Part shown: positions 9,707 through 17,724 of the stretch, piece after piece
Layout: each line of letters opens with the position of its first letter
Numbering within the stretch: position 1 is the first letter of the stretch
NCBI RefSeq assembly: GCF_019392335.1
Contig: NZ_JAHXRQ010000001.1
Location: forward strand, 639,262 to 703,261
Length of the DNA stretch: 64,000 nucleotides
Source: Mameliella sp. CS4
GTDB taxonomy: Bacteria > Pseudomonadota > Alphaproteobacteria > Rhodobacterales > Rhodobacteraceae
Direction of reading: 5' to 3'
Program-made: the position numbers and the translations under genes
Notes under the pieces: generated by a model
Database searches by the model: none
What the model was told of the DNA's origin: nothing
What the model saw: the letters and a program-made list of their open reading frames with translations, nothing else

Positions 9707-10378
9707 ATGTTGCACTGGGTCAGATATGGGCTGGAGGGCCTGCGCAACAAGGCATTGGCGGCCTTGTTCCTGCTGCTGGCGACGGGCGCGGCGGCGGAGC
9801 GGGTGCATATCCTGGCGCTGGGGGACAGCCTGACGCAGGGCTACGGGCTGATCGAACAAGAAGGGTTCGTGCCGCAGCTGCGGGCCTGGCTGGCCGCGCG
9901 CGGCCATGACGCGCGGATCGTCAACGGCGGCGTGTCGGGCGATACCACGGCGGGCGGGCTGGCGCGGGTGGAATGGTCACTGACGCCCGAGATTCAGGCG
10001 ATGATCGTGACGCTGGGGGGGAATGACCTGCTGCGCGGGATCGACCCGGCGGCGGCGCGCGCCAATCTTGAAGGTATCCTGAAGGTGGCAGAGGCGCGTG
10101 GGCTGGAGGTGTTGCTGATCGGGATGTCGGCGCCGGGCAACTACGGCCCTGACTACAAGGCGCAGTTCGACGCGATCTATCCCGAACTGGCCGAGGCTTA
10201 TGACACACTGCACCTTGAAAGTTTCTTCACGGGCCTGATGCAGGACGGGGAGATGCCCGGCGACCTGGGCCGCTACATGCAGCCCGACGGCATCCATCCC
10301 AACGGGGCCGGCGTGGCGCGTATCGTCGAGGCGATTGGTCCGAAGGTGGAAGGACTGATTTCACGGGTCGACCGCTGA
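9707..10378 (+). CDS. Secreted GDSL/SGNH arylesterase (TesA-like)
   Basis: A 223-residue periplasmic SGNH hydrolase (thioesterase I/arylesterase/lysophospholipase family). A signal peptide ends near ATGAAAE. Block I is [10 protein letters not shown] (nucleophile Ser), block II has [13 protein letters not shown], block [11 protein letters not shown], and block [12 protein letters not shown] (catalytic Asp/His). ATG 9707 gives a plausible signal sequence. Divergence from the YbbA/YbbP-type pair repeats a linkage known in many proteobacteria and hints at a shared role with lipids or lipoproteins. Confidence 0.92.
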   Translation: MLHWVRYGLEGLRNKALAALFLLLATGAAAERVHILALGDSLTQGYGLIEQEGFVPQLRAWLAARGHDARIVNGGVSGDTTAGGLARVEWSLTPEIQAMIVTLGGNDLLRGIDPAAARANLEGILKVAEARGLEVLLIGMSAPGNYGPDYKAQFDAIYPELAEAYDTLHLESFFTGLMQDGEMPGDLGRYMQPDGIHPNGAGVARIVEAIGPKVEGLISRVDR

Positions 10379-10382
10379 GCGG

Positions 10383-10586
10383 TCAGGCGTCCACCTCTGC
10401 GCAGTCGTGGTCGAGCGTGTGCAGGGTGGTCAGGATCAGGGCCATGCCCACCAGCAGGCTGACGCTGAGATAAAGCCCGAAGGCGGAGAGGATCGACATG
10501 TCGAAACCAGCCCATCCGACCACAGCACTGACCAGTCCGATCATGCAACCTATAAGGAATGAGAAAATAGCCACGACACCCTCCAT
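10383..10586 (-). CDS. Small two-helix membrane protein, unknown
   Basis: A 67-residue protein starting MEGVVAIFSFLIGCMIG, with two hydrophobic helices (about 3-28 and 33-55) and a short acidic tail ending DCAEVDA. I do not recognise the family. The reading frame continues upstream to an ATG at 10670 that overlaps the preceding gene stop by ATGA, but those 28 codons are rich in codons rare here (CTT, TTA, GTA) and look like a leader, so I prefer 10586. It lies downstream of the flavoprotein gene and is convergent with the esterase. Confidence 0.6.
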   Translation of the reverse strand: MEGVVAIFSFLIGCMIGLVSAVVGWAGFDMSILSAFGLYLSVSLLVGMALILTTLHTLDHDCAEVDA

Positions 10587-10666
10587 CTGTTTGGAAGGTA
10601 CGCGGCCAGACCCTAACAAAACCTTAAGACTCGACGCATGGCGCGGGGGATATTCGTTAAGATTCT

Positions 10667-11833
10667 TCATGTTCCGCTGACCGCGCGCCAGGCAAAACCC
10701 GGCAGTCTTGCGGCCATCTTTTGCATCAGGGGGCCATAGTCCGTCTCTCCGGCCATCATGCGCAGATATTCGCCGCGCAGCGTGCGCGAGCTGCGAAAAC
10801 TGCGGATAAAGGCGGGGCGGAGGGTTTCGCGGAACATCAGGTTGCGCAGCAGCCGGGCATGGCGCAATCCGCGATGGATCGGGTGTAACGCACGAATATA
10901 GCTGGCCAGCGCAGTGTCAGGCCTGCCCTGATCGAGGGCGCGGCAAACGGCCTCGGCCGCGAGCGCACCGCTGTCGAGCGCGTGGGCAATACCCTCGCCG
11001 GTGATCGGGTCTACAAGGCCTGCGGCATCGCCTGCCAGCAGGATGCGCCCCTTGCCGGGGACGGCCCGGAAATCGCCGAAGGGCAGAAACTGTCCCTTGA
11101 CCGGCAATGTGTCCGGCAGGCCAAGCTGGTCGAGATAGCGGTAGAGCGCGGATTTCATGTCGGCGTTTCGGGACATCACGCCGCCAAGGCCCACGGTGGT
11201 GCCCCGCGGTTTCGGAAATTGCCAGCCATAGCCCCAGTCCGCAGCACCGAAATCGATCCGCAGAGGGCGGTCCGGATCGGCGCCGGGATGCTCGACCTCC
11301 AGCGCGAACCCGATCCGCGCTCTGTCGAAGGCCGTGCCAAAGAGGGTCCGCGCAGTGGGGCTGTTGACGCCGTCGGCGGCGATCAGCAGCGGTGCCTCGA
11401 TCCGTCCGCAGGGCAGGTCCAGAGCCGGGCCATCGGAATCCAGCGTGCCGCTCTGCCCGGTGAAATCCACCGCACTAGCCGCCAATGCCTGTTCGACCAG
11501 GGCTGCGTCCAGCTCATAGCGCATGCCGAGGTGCAGGGGCGGGGCATCACGGCTGTCGCCGAGCGGTTGGCCGTAGGCGTGAAAGGTGAACATGTCGCGC
11601 CGTTCCAGCGGAACGGGCGGCAAAGTCCCACCGAAAGTCTGGCGATAGCGCGCAATGGCGCGGCCGGTCAGGCCGCCGCCGCACAGCTTGTTGCGTGGGA
11701 AGCGTGCCTTGTCGACCAGGGCAACGCGCAACCCGGCCTGGACCGCGCGCATGGCGGCGGCGGAGCCGGCGGGTCCGGCCCCCAGAACGATCAGATCGAA
11801 GCGCCCGGTTGCCTGCGCGCGTCCCCGTGTCAC
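10667..11833 (-). CDS. FAD-dependent oxidoreductase, geranylgeranyl reductase family
   Basis: A 388-residue flavoprotein. The N-terminal dinucleotide fold is LIVLGAGPAGSAAAMRA; KLCGGGLTGRA matches the conserved substrate-pocket cysteine region of geranylgeranyl reductases (BchP/ChlP and archaeal lipid reductases), and the second FAD motif is ILLAGDAAGLVDPITGEGI. The family saturates isoprenoid double bonds using NAD(P)H or ferredoxin. No bacteriochlorophyll genes are nearby, so a general isoprenoid or quinone-type substrate is as likely as a BchP role. It overlaps the L,D-transpeptidase gene by four bases. Confidence 0.82.
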   Translation of the reverse strand: MTRGRAQATGRFDLIVLGAGPAGSAAAMRAVQAGLRVALVDKARFPRNKLCGGGLTGRAIARYRQTFGGTLPPVPLERRDMFTFHAYGQPLGDSRDAPPLHLGMRYELDAALVEQALAASAVDFTGQSGTLDSDGPALDLPCGRIEAPLLIAADGVNSPTARTLFGTAFDRARIGFALEVEHPGADPDRPLRIDFGAADWGYGWQFPKPRGTTVGLGGVMSRNADMKSALYRYLDQLGLPDTLPVKGQFLPFGDFRAVPGKGRILLAGDAAGLVDPITGEGIAHALDSGALAAEAVCRALDQGRPDTALASYIRALHPIHRGLRHARLLRNLMFRETLRPAFIRSFRSSRTLRGEYLRMMAGETDYGPLMQKMAARLPGFAWRAVSGT

Positions 11834-12384
11834 AGAACGGTGACTTTGGCGCCGGGCTGCACGCGTTCGAAAAGGTCGATTACGTGATCATTGATCATCC
11901 GGACACAGCCGTTCGACACTGAACGACCAATCGACCGGGGGGACGTCGTGCCGTGGATCGCGTTGAAGGTGTAGCGCCCGTTGCGATAGAGGTAGAGCGC
12001 CCGCGCGCCCAGCGGGTTGCCGGGGCCACCGGGCTGGACATAGTCGTTGTCGATGAATTTCTCGTAGGCGTTCGGGTTGCGCTTGATCATCGCGTCGGTC
12101 GGACGCCAGGTTGGCCATTTCTTCTTGCCGCCGACGTCATACGTGCCCGAAATCGCCTGTCCGGCGGTGCCGAGCCCGACGCCGTAACGGCGCGCCTGTC
12201 CCGGGGCCTCGACCAGGTAGAGGAAATGCGCCTTGGACAGGATCAGGATCTGACCGGGGGACAGGTCCGGCTTGATCGAGACGACCTGAGGCTTGAATTT
12301 TGTGTCCACCGAAAAGGCGAGCGCGGGCATGGGGAATGCCGCGGCAGTGGCCGAGGCGGCAAGGAAGGTACGGCGGTTCAGCAT
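11830..12384 (-). CDS. L,D-transpeptidase (YkuD domain)
   Basis: A 184-residue exported peptidoglycan cross-linking enzyme. It has a twin-arginine-like start (MLNRRTFLAASATAAAF) then AFS cleavage, and a YkuD domain with the catalytic motif AIHGTTSPRSIGRSVSNGCV, in which the His and the Cys are conserved. It may form 3-3 cross-links or attach proteins to peptidoglycan. It is the first gene of a leftward unit with the geranylgeranyl-reductase-like gene, overlapping it by ATGA; that functional pairing is unexplained. Confidence 0.9.
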   Translation of the reverse strand: MLNRRTFLAASATAAAFPMPALAFSVDTKFKPQVVSIKPDLSPGQILILSKAHFLYLVEAPGQARRYGVGLGTAGQAISGTYDVGGKKKWPTWRPTDAMIKRNPNAYEKFIDNDYVQPGGPGNPLGARALYLYRNGRYTFNAIHGTTSPRSIGRSVSNGCVRMINDHVIDLFERVQPGAKVTVL

Positions 12385-12464
12385 GGCAGCCCCTGCGAAT
12401 TTATCCTAAGTGCGGCAATTTATGTGGCCCAAGACGGCCTGAAAAGCAATCCCGCGACCGCCAG

Positions 12465-12511
12465 CCGGGTGTCACGTTGCCGTGCAACTGCGCCCCTCGT
12501 GGCACACCCGG
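12465..12511 (-). terminator. Possible hairpin terminator after motE
   Basis: Arms CCGGGTGT (12465-12472) and ACACCCGG (12504-12511) pair perfectly around a 31-base loop. It lies 13 bases past the end of the leftward fliL-motE unit. There is no U-tract, so its role is uncertain. Confidence 0.35.
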
Positions 12512-12524
12512 GCGCGGAGCAGGG

Positions 12525-13196
12525 TCATTCCTTTGGGACATCCGCGTTGCGCCCGGCCAGGACGACGCTGACCAGATAGGCGGATTGCGGGGTCATCCCG
12601 GCCATGATCGCGGCGGCGGCATCGGGGCGCATCCGGCCAAGGAAACCTGCGGCAAACTGGGGATCCATCTCTTCGAAGAGCGCGGCGGCCTGCTTGGGTT
12701 TCATGTTGGCGTAGACATCCGTCAGTTTCTCGACATCGTCCGAGGCGGCAGTCCGGGCAAGGGCGAGGGTTTGCTTGAGGCTGGCCTCGGCCTCGGCCAG
12801 CGCCTGCATCTTGCGCTCGATTTCCTCTTCGGCGACGGCCAACGCCTGCATGCGCACGTCGATGGCCGATTCGCGCTTGCGAATGCGGGCCTCGCGGGCG
12901 TCGAGCGCCTCCAGCAGGGGCTGGATGTCGGCCTCTGCCACGACGCGGGGGGCCGGGTGCCCGGCGGCGGGCCTGGCCTTGGCCGCATCCGCCGCCAGCG
13001 CCGCCTCGAGCTGTGGTTTCGGTGCCGTGTCCCCCTCGCGGGCCAGGGCCTCGCTCGCGCCCACGGCCAGCCGCAACAGGCCGGATGTCACCAGCAGGGC
13101 GCAGATTGCCGCCAGCGCGCCGCGCGGTTTGCGCCTGGGCGTTCTGCGCGCGGATTTTGCGGCGCCGGGGCGCGCGGAAACCTTGGCTTTGGCCAT
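12525..13196 (-). CDS. motE: MotE-like flagellar motor protein
   Basis: A 223-residue protein with a basic N-terminus, one membrane segment (about 28-47), a long Ala/Glu coiled coil (about 85-150, EARIRKRESAID onward) and a C-terminal MgtE_N-like helical domain (VYANMKPKQAAALFEEMD, FLGRMRPDAAAAIMAGM). This layout fits alphaproteobacterial MotE, the periplasmic chaperone that stabilises MotC, or a related motor-cluster protein. ATG 13196 was chosen as the start of the basic MAKAKVSARP segment. It follows fliL and a small unknown gene in one leftward unit. Confidence 0.72.
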   Translation of the reverse strand: MAKAKVSARPGAAKSARRTPRRKPRGALAAICALLVTSGLLRLAVGASEALAREGDTAPKPQLEAALAADAAKARPAAGHPAPRVVAEADIQPLLEALDAREARIRKRESAIDVRMQALAVAEEEIERKMQALAEAEASLKQTLALARTAASDDVEKLTDVYANMKPKQAAALFEEMDPQFAAGFLGRMRPDAAAAIMAGMTPQSAYLVSVVLAGRNADVPKE

Positions 13197-13230
13197 GTTC
13201 AACCCTCGTATTGCGTGGCGATGCGAGCGC

Positions 13231-13578
13231 TCAGTTGCGCGAGTGACGCAGGAAAACCGGATCCTTCGCGTCCTGCTGGGGCGGCGCGCTGTTCTGTGGC
13301 AGGTCATGCATCGAGGCCACCAGGAGTTCCAGCCTGCGGGCCACGTCCTCGGCCCTGTCGGTCAGTTCGCCCAGCGACTTGTTCGATTCGCCGGCGCTTT
13401 TCTGCGCATTTCCCAGCGTCCGGGTCAGGTCATCGACCTGCGCCGACAGCACCGCGACGGCGCCGCCGACGCCGTTTTCCAGGTCGGTGAAGCGGGACAG
13501 CCGCCGCGCCAGGATAAAACAGTAGAAACCGGCACCAAGGGCACCCGCCACCAGAAGGATATCTGCAATCGCTTCCAT
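13231..13578 (-). CDS. Membrane-anchored coiled-coil protein of the flagellar cluster, unknown
   Basis: A 115-residue protein: one N-terminal membrane helix (IADILLVAGALGAGFYCFI) followed by a heptad-rich segment (about 35-90) and a hydrophilic tail. The family is not named to me; its place between fliL and motE suggests a motor or basal-body accessory. I prefer the start at 13578 (MEAIADIL), which has an AGGGAG site six bases upstream, over two nearby in-frame ATGs. It begins 11 bases after fliL. Confidence 0.7.
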   Translation of the reverse strand: MEAIADILLVAGALGAGFYCFILARRLSRFTDLENGVGGAVAVLSAQVDDLTRTLGNAQKSAGESNKSLGELTDRAEDVARRLELLVASMHDLPQNSAPPQQDAKDPVFLRHSRN

Positions 13579-13589
13579 TCCCATCTCCC

Positions 13590-14102
13590 TCAATTCAGGA
13601 CAAATTCAAGCACGAGCAGGTCGCGCACGCGGCCTTCGCCGGCCACCAGCTTGATTCGCCGCAGCATCTGGCCGCGCAGCCGCACCAAGGCGCCCTGCGC
13701 CTCGATGTCCTGCGCTTCGAGCGCGCGGAGATAGCTGTTCAGCACGTCCTGTATGCGCGGCAGGATCTTCTCGACCTCACTCTTGTATTCCGACGGCACC
13801 TCCAGGCTGGCGCGAAAGCGCAGGTGGTTTGCCTGGGCGTTCGGCCCCAGCGAGATCAGCACCGGCGGCACCTCTATGAAAGTGACGTCCGGCAGCGCCT
13901 TGGTCGCCACGTGCGGCTCATCGTGATCCGCCGGAGCGTGGCTGTCCGCCGCCTTGCTGCCGCCGAGGCCAAGCAGCCCCGACTGAACCGCGTAGAACCC
14001 GCCGCCGCCGCCTACAAGCGCAAGCACCAGGCCAATGATCAGCGGCAGCTTGGACGGCGTCTTGCCGGCAATCTTGTCTTCATCAACGGTGGCGTCAGAC
14101 AT
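13590..14102 (-). CDS. fliL: Flagellar basal body-associated protein FliL
   Basis: A 170-residue single-pass inner-membrane protein that surrounds the stator at the flagellar base. A short cytoplasmic N-terminus and a Gly-rich membrane helix (LPLIIGLVLALVGGGGGFYAV, about 19-38) precede a linker and the periplasmic SPFH-like FliL domain, with the typical ending RRIKLVAGEGRVRDLLVLEFVLN. It is divergent from fliF with a CtrA-like box in the shared 116-bp region. Confidence 0.93.
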   Translation of the reverse strand: MSDATVDEDKIAGKTPSKLPLIIGLVLALVGGGGGFYAVQSGLLGLGGSKAADSHAPADHDEPHVATKALPDVTFIEVPPVLISLGPNAQANHLRFRASLEVPSEYKSEVEKILPRIQDVLNSYLRALEAQDIEAQGALVRLRGQMLRRIKLVAGEGRVRDLLVLEFVLN

Positions 14103-14146
14103 TCTTTACCTCTTCGTCGGCGTTGGCCCCGTTGTAACGAAAAGGG

Positions 14147-14162
14147 GCTAACTGATTGTTAA
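14147..14162 (-). promoter_or_regulatory. CtrA-like binding site between fliL and fliF
   Basis: On the minus strand the sequence is TTAA-CAATCAG-TTAGC, matching the CtrA consensus TTAA-N7-TTAAC with exact seven-base spacing and one mismatch (A to G in the second half). It lies 44 bases from the fliL start and 56 from the fliF start. CtrA controls flagellar genes in many alphaproteobacteria including Roseobacters; occupancy here is inferred. Confidence 0.6.
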
Positions 14163-14218
14163 GGCGAATAGGTCAACCTCGGCACAACCGAACAGAATGT
14201 TTGGAGCGGAGGTCGGTC

Positions 14219-15841
14219 TTGAATCAGGTACTGTCGAGCTGGAATGCCCTAGCCGGGCGTCAACGCATGATCGTCATCGGCGCCACGGTGGTGGTGATGC
14301 TGGCGATTCTCGGACTGACGCGTCTGGCGTCGTCCCCCAATATGGCACTGCTTTACGCGGGGCTGGAAAACGATGCCGCAGGCGATGTGGTCAAGGCGCT
14401 GGAGGCGCGCGGGGTTCAGTATGATGTGCGTGCCGGCGCGATCCTGGTCCCCGAGGCAGAGCGTGACGCGCTGCGTCTCACCCTCGCCAGCGAGGGGCTG
14501 CCGGCCAATAGCGGCCAGGGCTACGAACTGCTCGACGGTTTGTCGGGATTCGGCACCACAAGCCAGATGTTCGACGCCGCCTATTGGCGCGCGAAAGAGG
14601 GGGAACTGGCGCGGACGATCGTCTCGAACCCACAGATCGCAAGCGCCCGCGTCCATATCGCGAACTCCAGCGCGAATCCCTTTCAACGCGATGTCACGCC
14701 CACGGCCTCGATCTCGGTCACGACAACTGGCGCGGTCCTGAACGCGGCGCAGGCCCGGGCGCTGAAATTCCTTGTCGCCTCGGCGGTTCCGGGTCTGATC
14801 CCCGAAAACGTTGCGGTGATCGACGGCAAGGGCGGGTTGATCGGGGCCGAGGACAAGACCGGCGGCGGTGTGACCGCTGATGACCGGGCCGCCCAACTGC
14901 GGGACCGGGTGCAGCGTCTGATGGAGGCCCGCGTCGGATCCGGCAACGCGGTGGTCGAGGTCAGCGTCGACACGGTGACAGAGCTGGAACTGATCCGGCA
15001 GCACAGCTTCGATCCCGACGGGCGCGTGATCGTCTCGACCGACACCGAGGAGCGCACCGACAAGTCGGAGAACCTGGGCGGCGGTGGCGATGTCACGGTG
15101 GCGTCGAACCTGCCCGATGGCGGGGCGGGCGGCGGCCCGGACCAGTCGTCCGCCGCCAAGTCCGAAACGCGAGAACGAATCAACTACGAGATCTCCGAGA
15201 CCACCCGCGAGATCACCCGCCAGCCCGGTGCGATCAAGCGGTTGACGGTCGCGGTGCTGGTCAACGGCAGCTTTGAACCCGCGGCCGACGGCACCCAGAC
15301 CTTTGTCCCCCTGCCGGATACAGAGCTGGAGGCGCTGCGCGACCTCGTGGCCTCGGCCGTCGGTTTCGACGAGGCGCGCGGCGACCAGATCACATTGCGC
15401 TCGATGCCCTTCGAACGGCCGGACGGCCTGGGCACCGGCCCGTTGGAACCGGGACTGTTCTCGGGGTCGCTCGACATGATGCGATTGATCCAGATGGCGG
15501 TTCTTGCCGTGGTGGCGCTGATCCTCGGGCTTTTTGTCCTGCGTCCGATCCTGTCGCGCGGCGGCGAGACGGCCACGGCCAGCGCCGGAGCGCTGCCCGC
15601 CCCCGGTGTCCCTGCCGAAGGCGAGGCGCTGGAGGGCGAGATCGAACCCGACAGTGGGTTCGACAACCTGCCTGTTCTGGCGGACGGACCGGATTTTGGC
15701 GGCATGGGCATGGTCGATTTCGATGCCCCTGCCGAAGAGGATCCGGTCGAACGCCTGCGCAACCTGATCGAGGCGCGCAAGACCGAAACCGTCGAGATCC
15801 TGCGCAGCTGGCTTGAGGAAGACAAGGAAGACGCGACATGA
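14219..15841 (+). CDS. fliF: Flagellar MS-ring protein FliF
   Basis: A 540-residue MS-ring subunit. The first membrane helix is near residues 20-37 (MIVIGATVVVMLAILGL); a YscJ/FliF domain follows (MALLYAGLENDAAGDVVKALE, then GYELLDGLSGFGTTSQ), then the variable periplasmic region, the second helix near 424-446 (MMRLIQMAVLAVVALILGLF) and the FliG-binding C-terminal tail (DPVERLRNLIEARKTETVEILRSWL, shown only in part here). I chose TTG 14219 because GGAGG stands exactly six bases before it and the sequence MNQVLSSWNALAGRQRM is a normal FliF start. It heads the fliF-fliH-fliN-fliP unit. Confidence 0.93.
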   Translation: MNQVLSSWNALAGRQRMIVIGATVVVMLAILGLTRLASSPNMALLYAGLENDAAGDVVKALEARGVQYDVRAGAILVPEAERDALRLTLASEGLPANSGQGYELLDGLSGFGTTSQMFDAAYWRAKEGELARTIVSNPQIASARVHIANSSANPFQRDVTPTASISVTTTGAVLNAAQARALKFLVASAVPGLIPENVAVIDGKGGLIGAEDKTGGGVTADDRAAQLRDRVQRLMEARVGSGNAVVEVSVDTVTELELIRQHSFDPDGRVIVSTDTEERTDKSENLGGGGDVTVASNLPDGGAGGGPDQSSAAKSETRERINYEISETTREITRQPGAIKRLTVAVLVNGSFEPAADGTQTFVPLPDTELEALRDLVASAVGFDEARGDQITLRSMPFERPDGLGTGPLEPGLFSGSLDMMRLIQMAVLAVVALILGLFVLRPILSRGGETATASAGALPAPGVPAEGEALEGEIEPDSGFDNLPVLADGPDFGGMGMVDFDAPAEEDPVERLRNLIEARKTETVEILRSWLEEDKEDAT

Positions 15842-16461
15842 GCGCGCTTGCGGACCTTCTCGAGGATTTCGGCGCCAAGGCGCAGGCGGCTGGACCCACC
15901 GCAACAGAGGTACCGGCCGAACCGCAGATCAGCGAAGCCGAGATCGAGGGGCAGAAACTCGAGGCCTTCGAAAAGGGCTATCGCGCCGGCTGGGACGATG
16001 CGGTCAAGGCGCAGTCCGACGATCGCACGCGGATCTCCAGTGCTTTCGGCCAGCACTTGCAGGACCTGAGTTTCACCTATCACGAGGCCTATACCCAGGT
16101 GATGAACGCGGTGACGCCGTTGCTGGACGAGATGGTCCGCTCGCTCTTGCCGGAACTGGCTCGGCAGACCCTGGGACAGCACATCGTCGAACAACTGCAG
16201 GCCATGAGCCTGGAGATCGGCAGGATGGACGTGGTGGTCGCGGTGCATCCGGAGCGGATCGAGGCGGTCAAACCGCTGCTCGACCAGGACTTCGGCTTTC
16301 CGATCCGCCTGACCGCGGACGACTCGCTGGCCGAGGAACAGGCCGACATCCGTTTTGGCGCCACCGAACGCCAGATCGACCTGAGCGACCTGGCCGCCTC
16401 GCTGGCCGAGGCCGTTGCAGGTTTTGCACATGACAACCAGAGGAAGATGAAACATGGATAG
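15838..16461 (+). CDS. fliH: FliH-like flagellar export/assembly protein
   Basis: A 207-residue acidic, largely helical protein overlapping fliF by ATGA. The pattern KLEAFEKGYRAGWDDAVKAQ near residues 40-60 resembles the FliH/HrpE N-terminal helical region, and the position between fliF and fliN fits a regulator of the export ATPase FliI. Similarity to FliH is remote by eye, so the name rests partly on synteny. No fliI or fliG is present in the window. Confidence 0.7.
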   Translation: MSALADLLEDFGAKAQAAGPTATEVPAEPQISEAEIEGQKLEAFEKGYRAGWDDAVKAQSDDRTRISSAFGQHLQDLSFTYHEAYTQVMNAVTPLLDEMVRSLLPELARQTLGQHIVEQLQAMSLEIGRMDVVVAVHPERIEAVKPLLDQDFGFPIRLTADDSLAEEQADIRFGATERQIDLSDLAASLAEAVAGFAHDNQRKMKHG

Positions 16462-16741
16462 CGCGCAGACCGCCGCCCGCGGCGAGCAGGGCACGCCCTT
16501 TACCTCGGTCCCGATCGAAATCACGGTTTCCGTCGGCCGCGCCCGCCCGCTGGTGCGGGAACTCCTGCAGCTGAACGAGGGGTCCGTGCTAACCCTGGAC
16601 AAGCAGCTGGACGATCCGGTCGAGCTGTATGTCGGGGAAAAGCTGATTGCCATCGGCGTGCTGGAGGTCGTCGACGGCGAGGGGTCCGGTCAGCTGGCGG
16701 TGCGGATCACCGAAGTGGTCGACCTGCAGTCGCCGGCCTGA
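16454..16741 (+). CDS. fliN: Flagellar motor switch protein FliN
   Basis: A 95-residue C-ring protein that consists essentially of one SpoA/FliMN_C domain (PIEITVSVGRARPLVRELLQ; DKQLDDPVELYVGEKLIAIG). It takes part in CheY-P-dependent switching and in docking export substrates. The start overlaps the fliH end by eight bases, suggesting translational coupling, and fliP starts three bases after its stop. Confidence 0.93.
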   Translation: MDSAQTAARGEQGTPFTSVPIEITVSVGRARPLVRELLQLNEGSVLTLDKQLDDPVELYVGEKLIAIGVLEVVDGEGSGQLAVRITEVVDLQSPA

Positions 16742-16744
16742 GAG

Positions 16745-17470
16745 ATGCGTATCCTTCTGCCGGTGCTGGCGCTGTGCCTGCTCTTGCCGGGCATGGCCAG
16801 CGCCCAGTCCATCGCCATTGACATGGGTGATGGCGGGTCGGTCACGGCGACCTCGATCCAGCTGATCGCACTGATCACCCTGCTGAGCCTCGCGCCCGGC
16901 CTCGCCATCATGGTGACCTGCTTTCCCTTCATGGTGACGGTGCTGGCGATCCTGCGCCAGGCCGTGGGTCTGCAGCAGTCGCCGCCCAACATGCTGATCG
17001 TCAGCCTTGCGCTGTTCCTGACCTATTTCGTGATGGAGCCGGTCTTTAACGAGGCCTGGGAAACGGGCGTCCAGCCATTGCTGGAGGAACAGATCGAGGT
17101 CGAGGAGGCGGCGGTTCTGGCCATCGAACCCTTCCGCGATTTCATGGCGGGCCGGGCCGATCCGGACACCTATCGCGCAATGGCCGACCTGCGCCCGGAC
17201 GCGGTCGAGACCACCCTGTCGCCAGAGGCGCCGCTTTCGGTTCTCGTTCCCAGCTTCATGTTGTCCGAGGTGGCGCGCGCCTTCCAGGTGGGCTTTCTGA
17301 TCTTTCTGCCCTTCTTGATCATCGACCTTGTCGTGGCCGCCGTACTGATGTCGATGGGCATGATGATGGTCCCGCCCGCCATCGTGTCACTGCCGTTCAA
17401 GCTGGCCTTCTTTGTCCTGGCGGATGGCTGGGCGCTGCTCGCCGGCAGCCTGGTGCGCGGGTACTTTTAG
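16745..17470 (+). CDS. fliP: Flagellar type III export gate protein FliP
   Basis: A 241-residue core membrane protein of the flagellar export gate. A cleavable signal peptide (LLLPGMASAQS) precedes the first conserved block LITLLSLAPGLAIMVTCFPFMV, the ILRQAVGLQQSPPNMLIVSLALF segment, a periplasmic loop, and the C-terminal helices with FQVGFLIFLPFLIIDLVVAAVLMSMGMMMVPP (excerpted). Length and all hallmark segments are normal. It is the last gene of the unit; fliQ, fliR and flhB are not here. Confidence 0.95.
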   Translation: MRILLPVLALCLLLPGMASAQSIAIDMGDGGSVTATSIQLIALITLLSLAPGLAIMVTCFPFMVTVLAILRQAVGLQQSPPNMLIVSLALFLTYFVMEPVFNEAWETGVQPLLEEQIEVEEAAVLAIEPFRDFMAGRADPDTYRAMADLRPDAVETTLSPEAPLSVLVPSFMLSEVARAFQVGFLIFLPFLIIDLVVAAVLMSMGMMMVPPAIVSLPFKLAFFVLADGWALLAGSLVRGYF

Positions 17471-17477
17471 CCCGCAT

Positions 17478-17504
17478 TAAGGTTAATGCCGGTAAGGTTA
17501 ATGC
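17478..17504 (+). repeat. Direct repeat TAAGGTTAATGC after fliP
   Basis: Two exact 12-base copies at 17478-17489 and 17493-17504 (15-base period), beginning 7 bases after the fliP stop. Function unknown. It recalls CtrA half-sites in reverse (TTAACC), but the spacing does not fit the N7 rule. Confidence 0.5.
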
Positions 17505-17514
17505 GCTGATCATG

Positions 17515-17545
17515 GGCCGGCCTGACGAGGGCTGGCCACCCTTTT
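17515..17545 (+). terminator. Likely terminator of the fliF-fliP unit
   Basis: GGCCGGCC (17515-17522) pairs with GGCTGGCC (17530-17537) with one G-U pair and a seven-base loop; ACCCTTTT follows. The rest of 17471-17724 (254 bp) shows no gene that I can support. Confidence 0.55.
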
Positions 17546-17724
17546 GGGGATACAAGTGGCCTCGCCCGCATGTTCCAGAGAGAGGGCTGGCGTGGATTGG
17601 TTAGGCGAACATGGCGGTCCGGGACAGGAGCGGGCAGGTCACCTCTTTCTCGCTCCGATGGGCAGGGCCGCTTGAACGCAAAGGCGGCAAGGGTATCCGT
17701 CCCGCCCAATGAAGGGCCTGAAGG

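Noticed and set aside
17478..17504. TTAACC half-sites after fliP as a CtrA site
   Set aside because: The half-sites are 11 bases apart instead of 7 and there is no start codon nearby.
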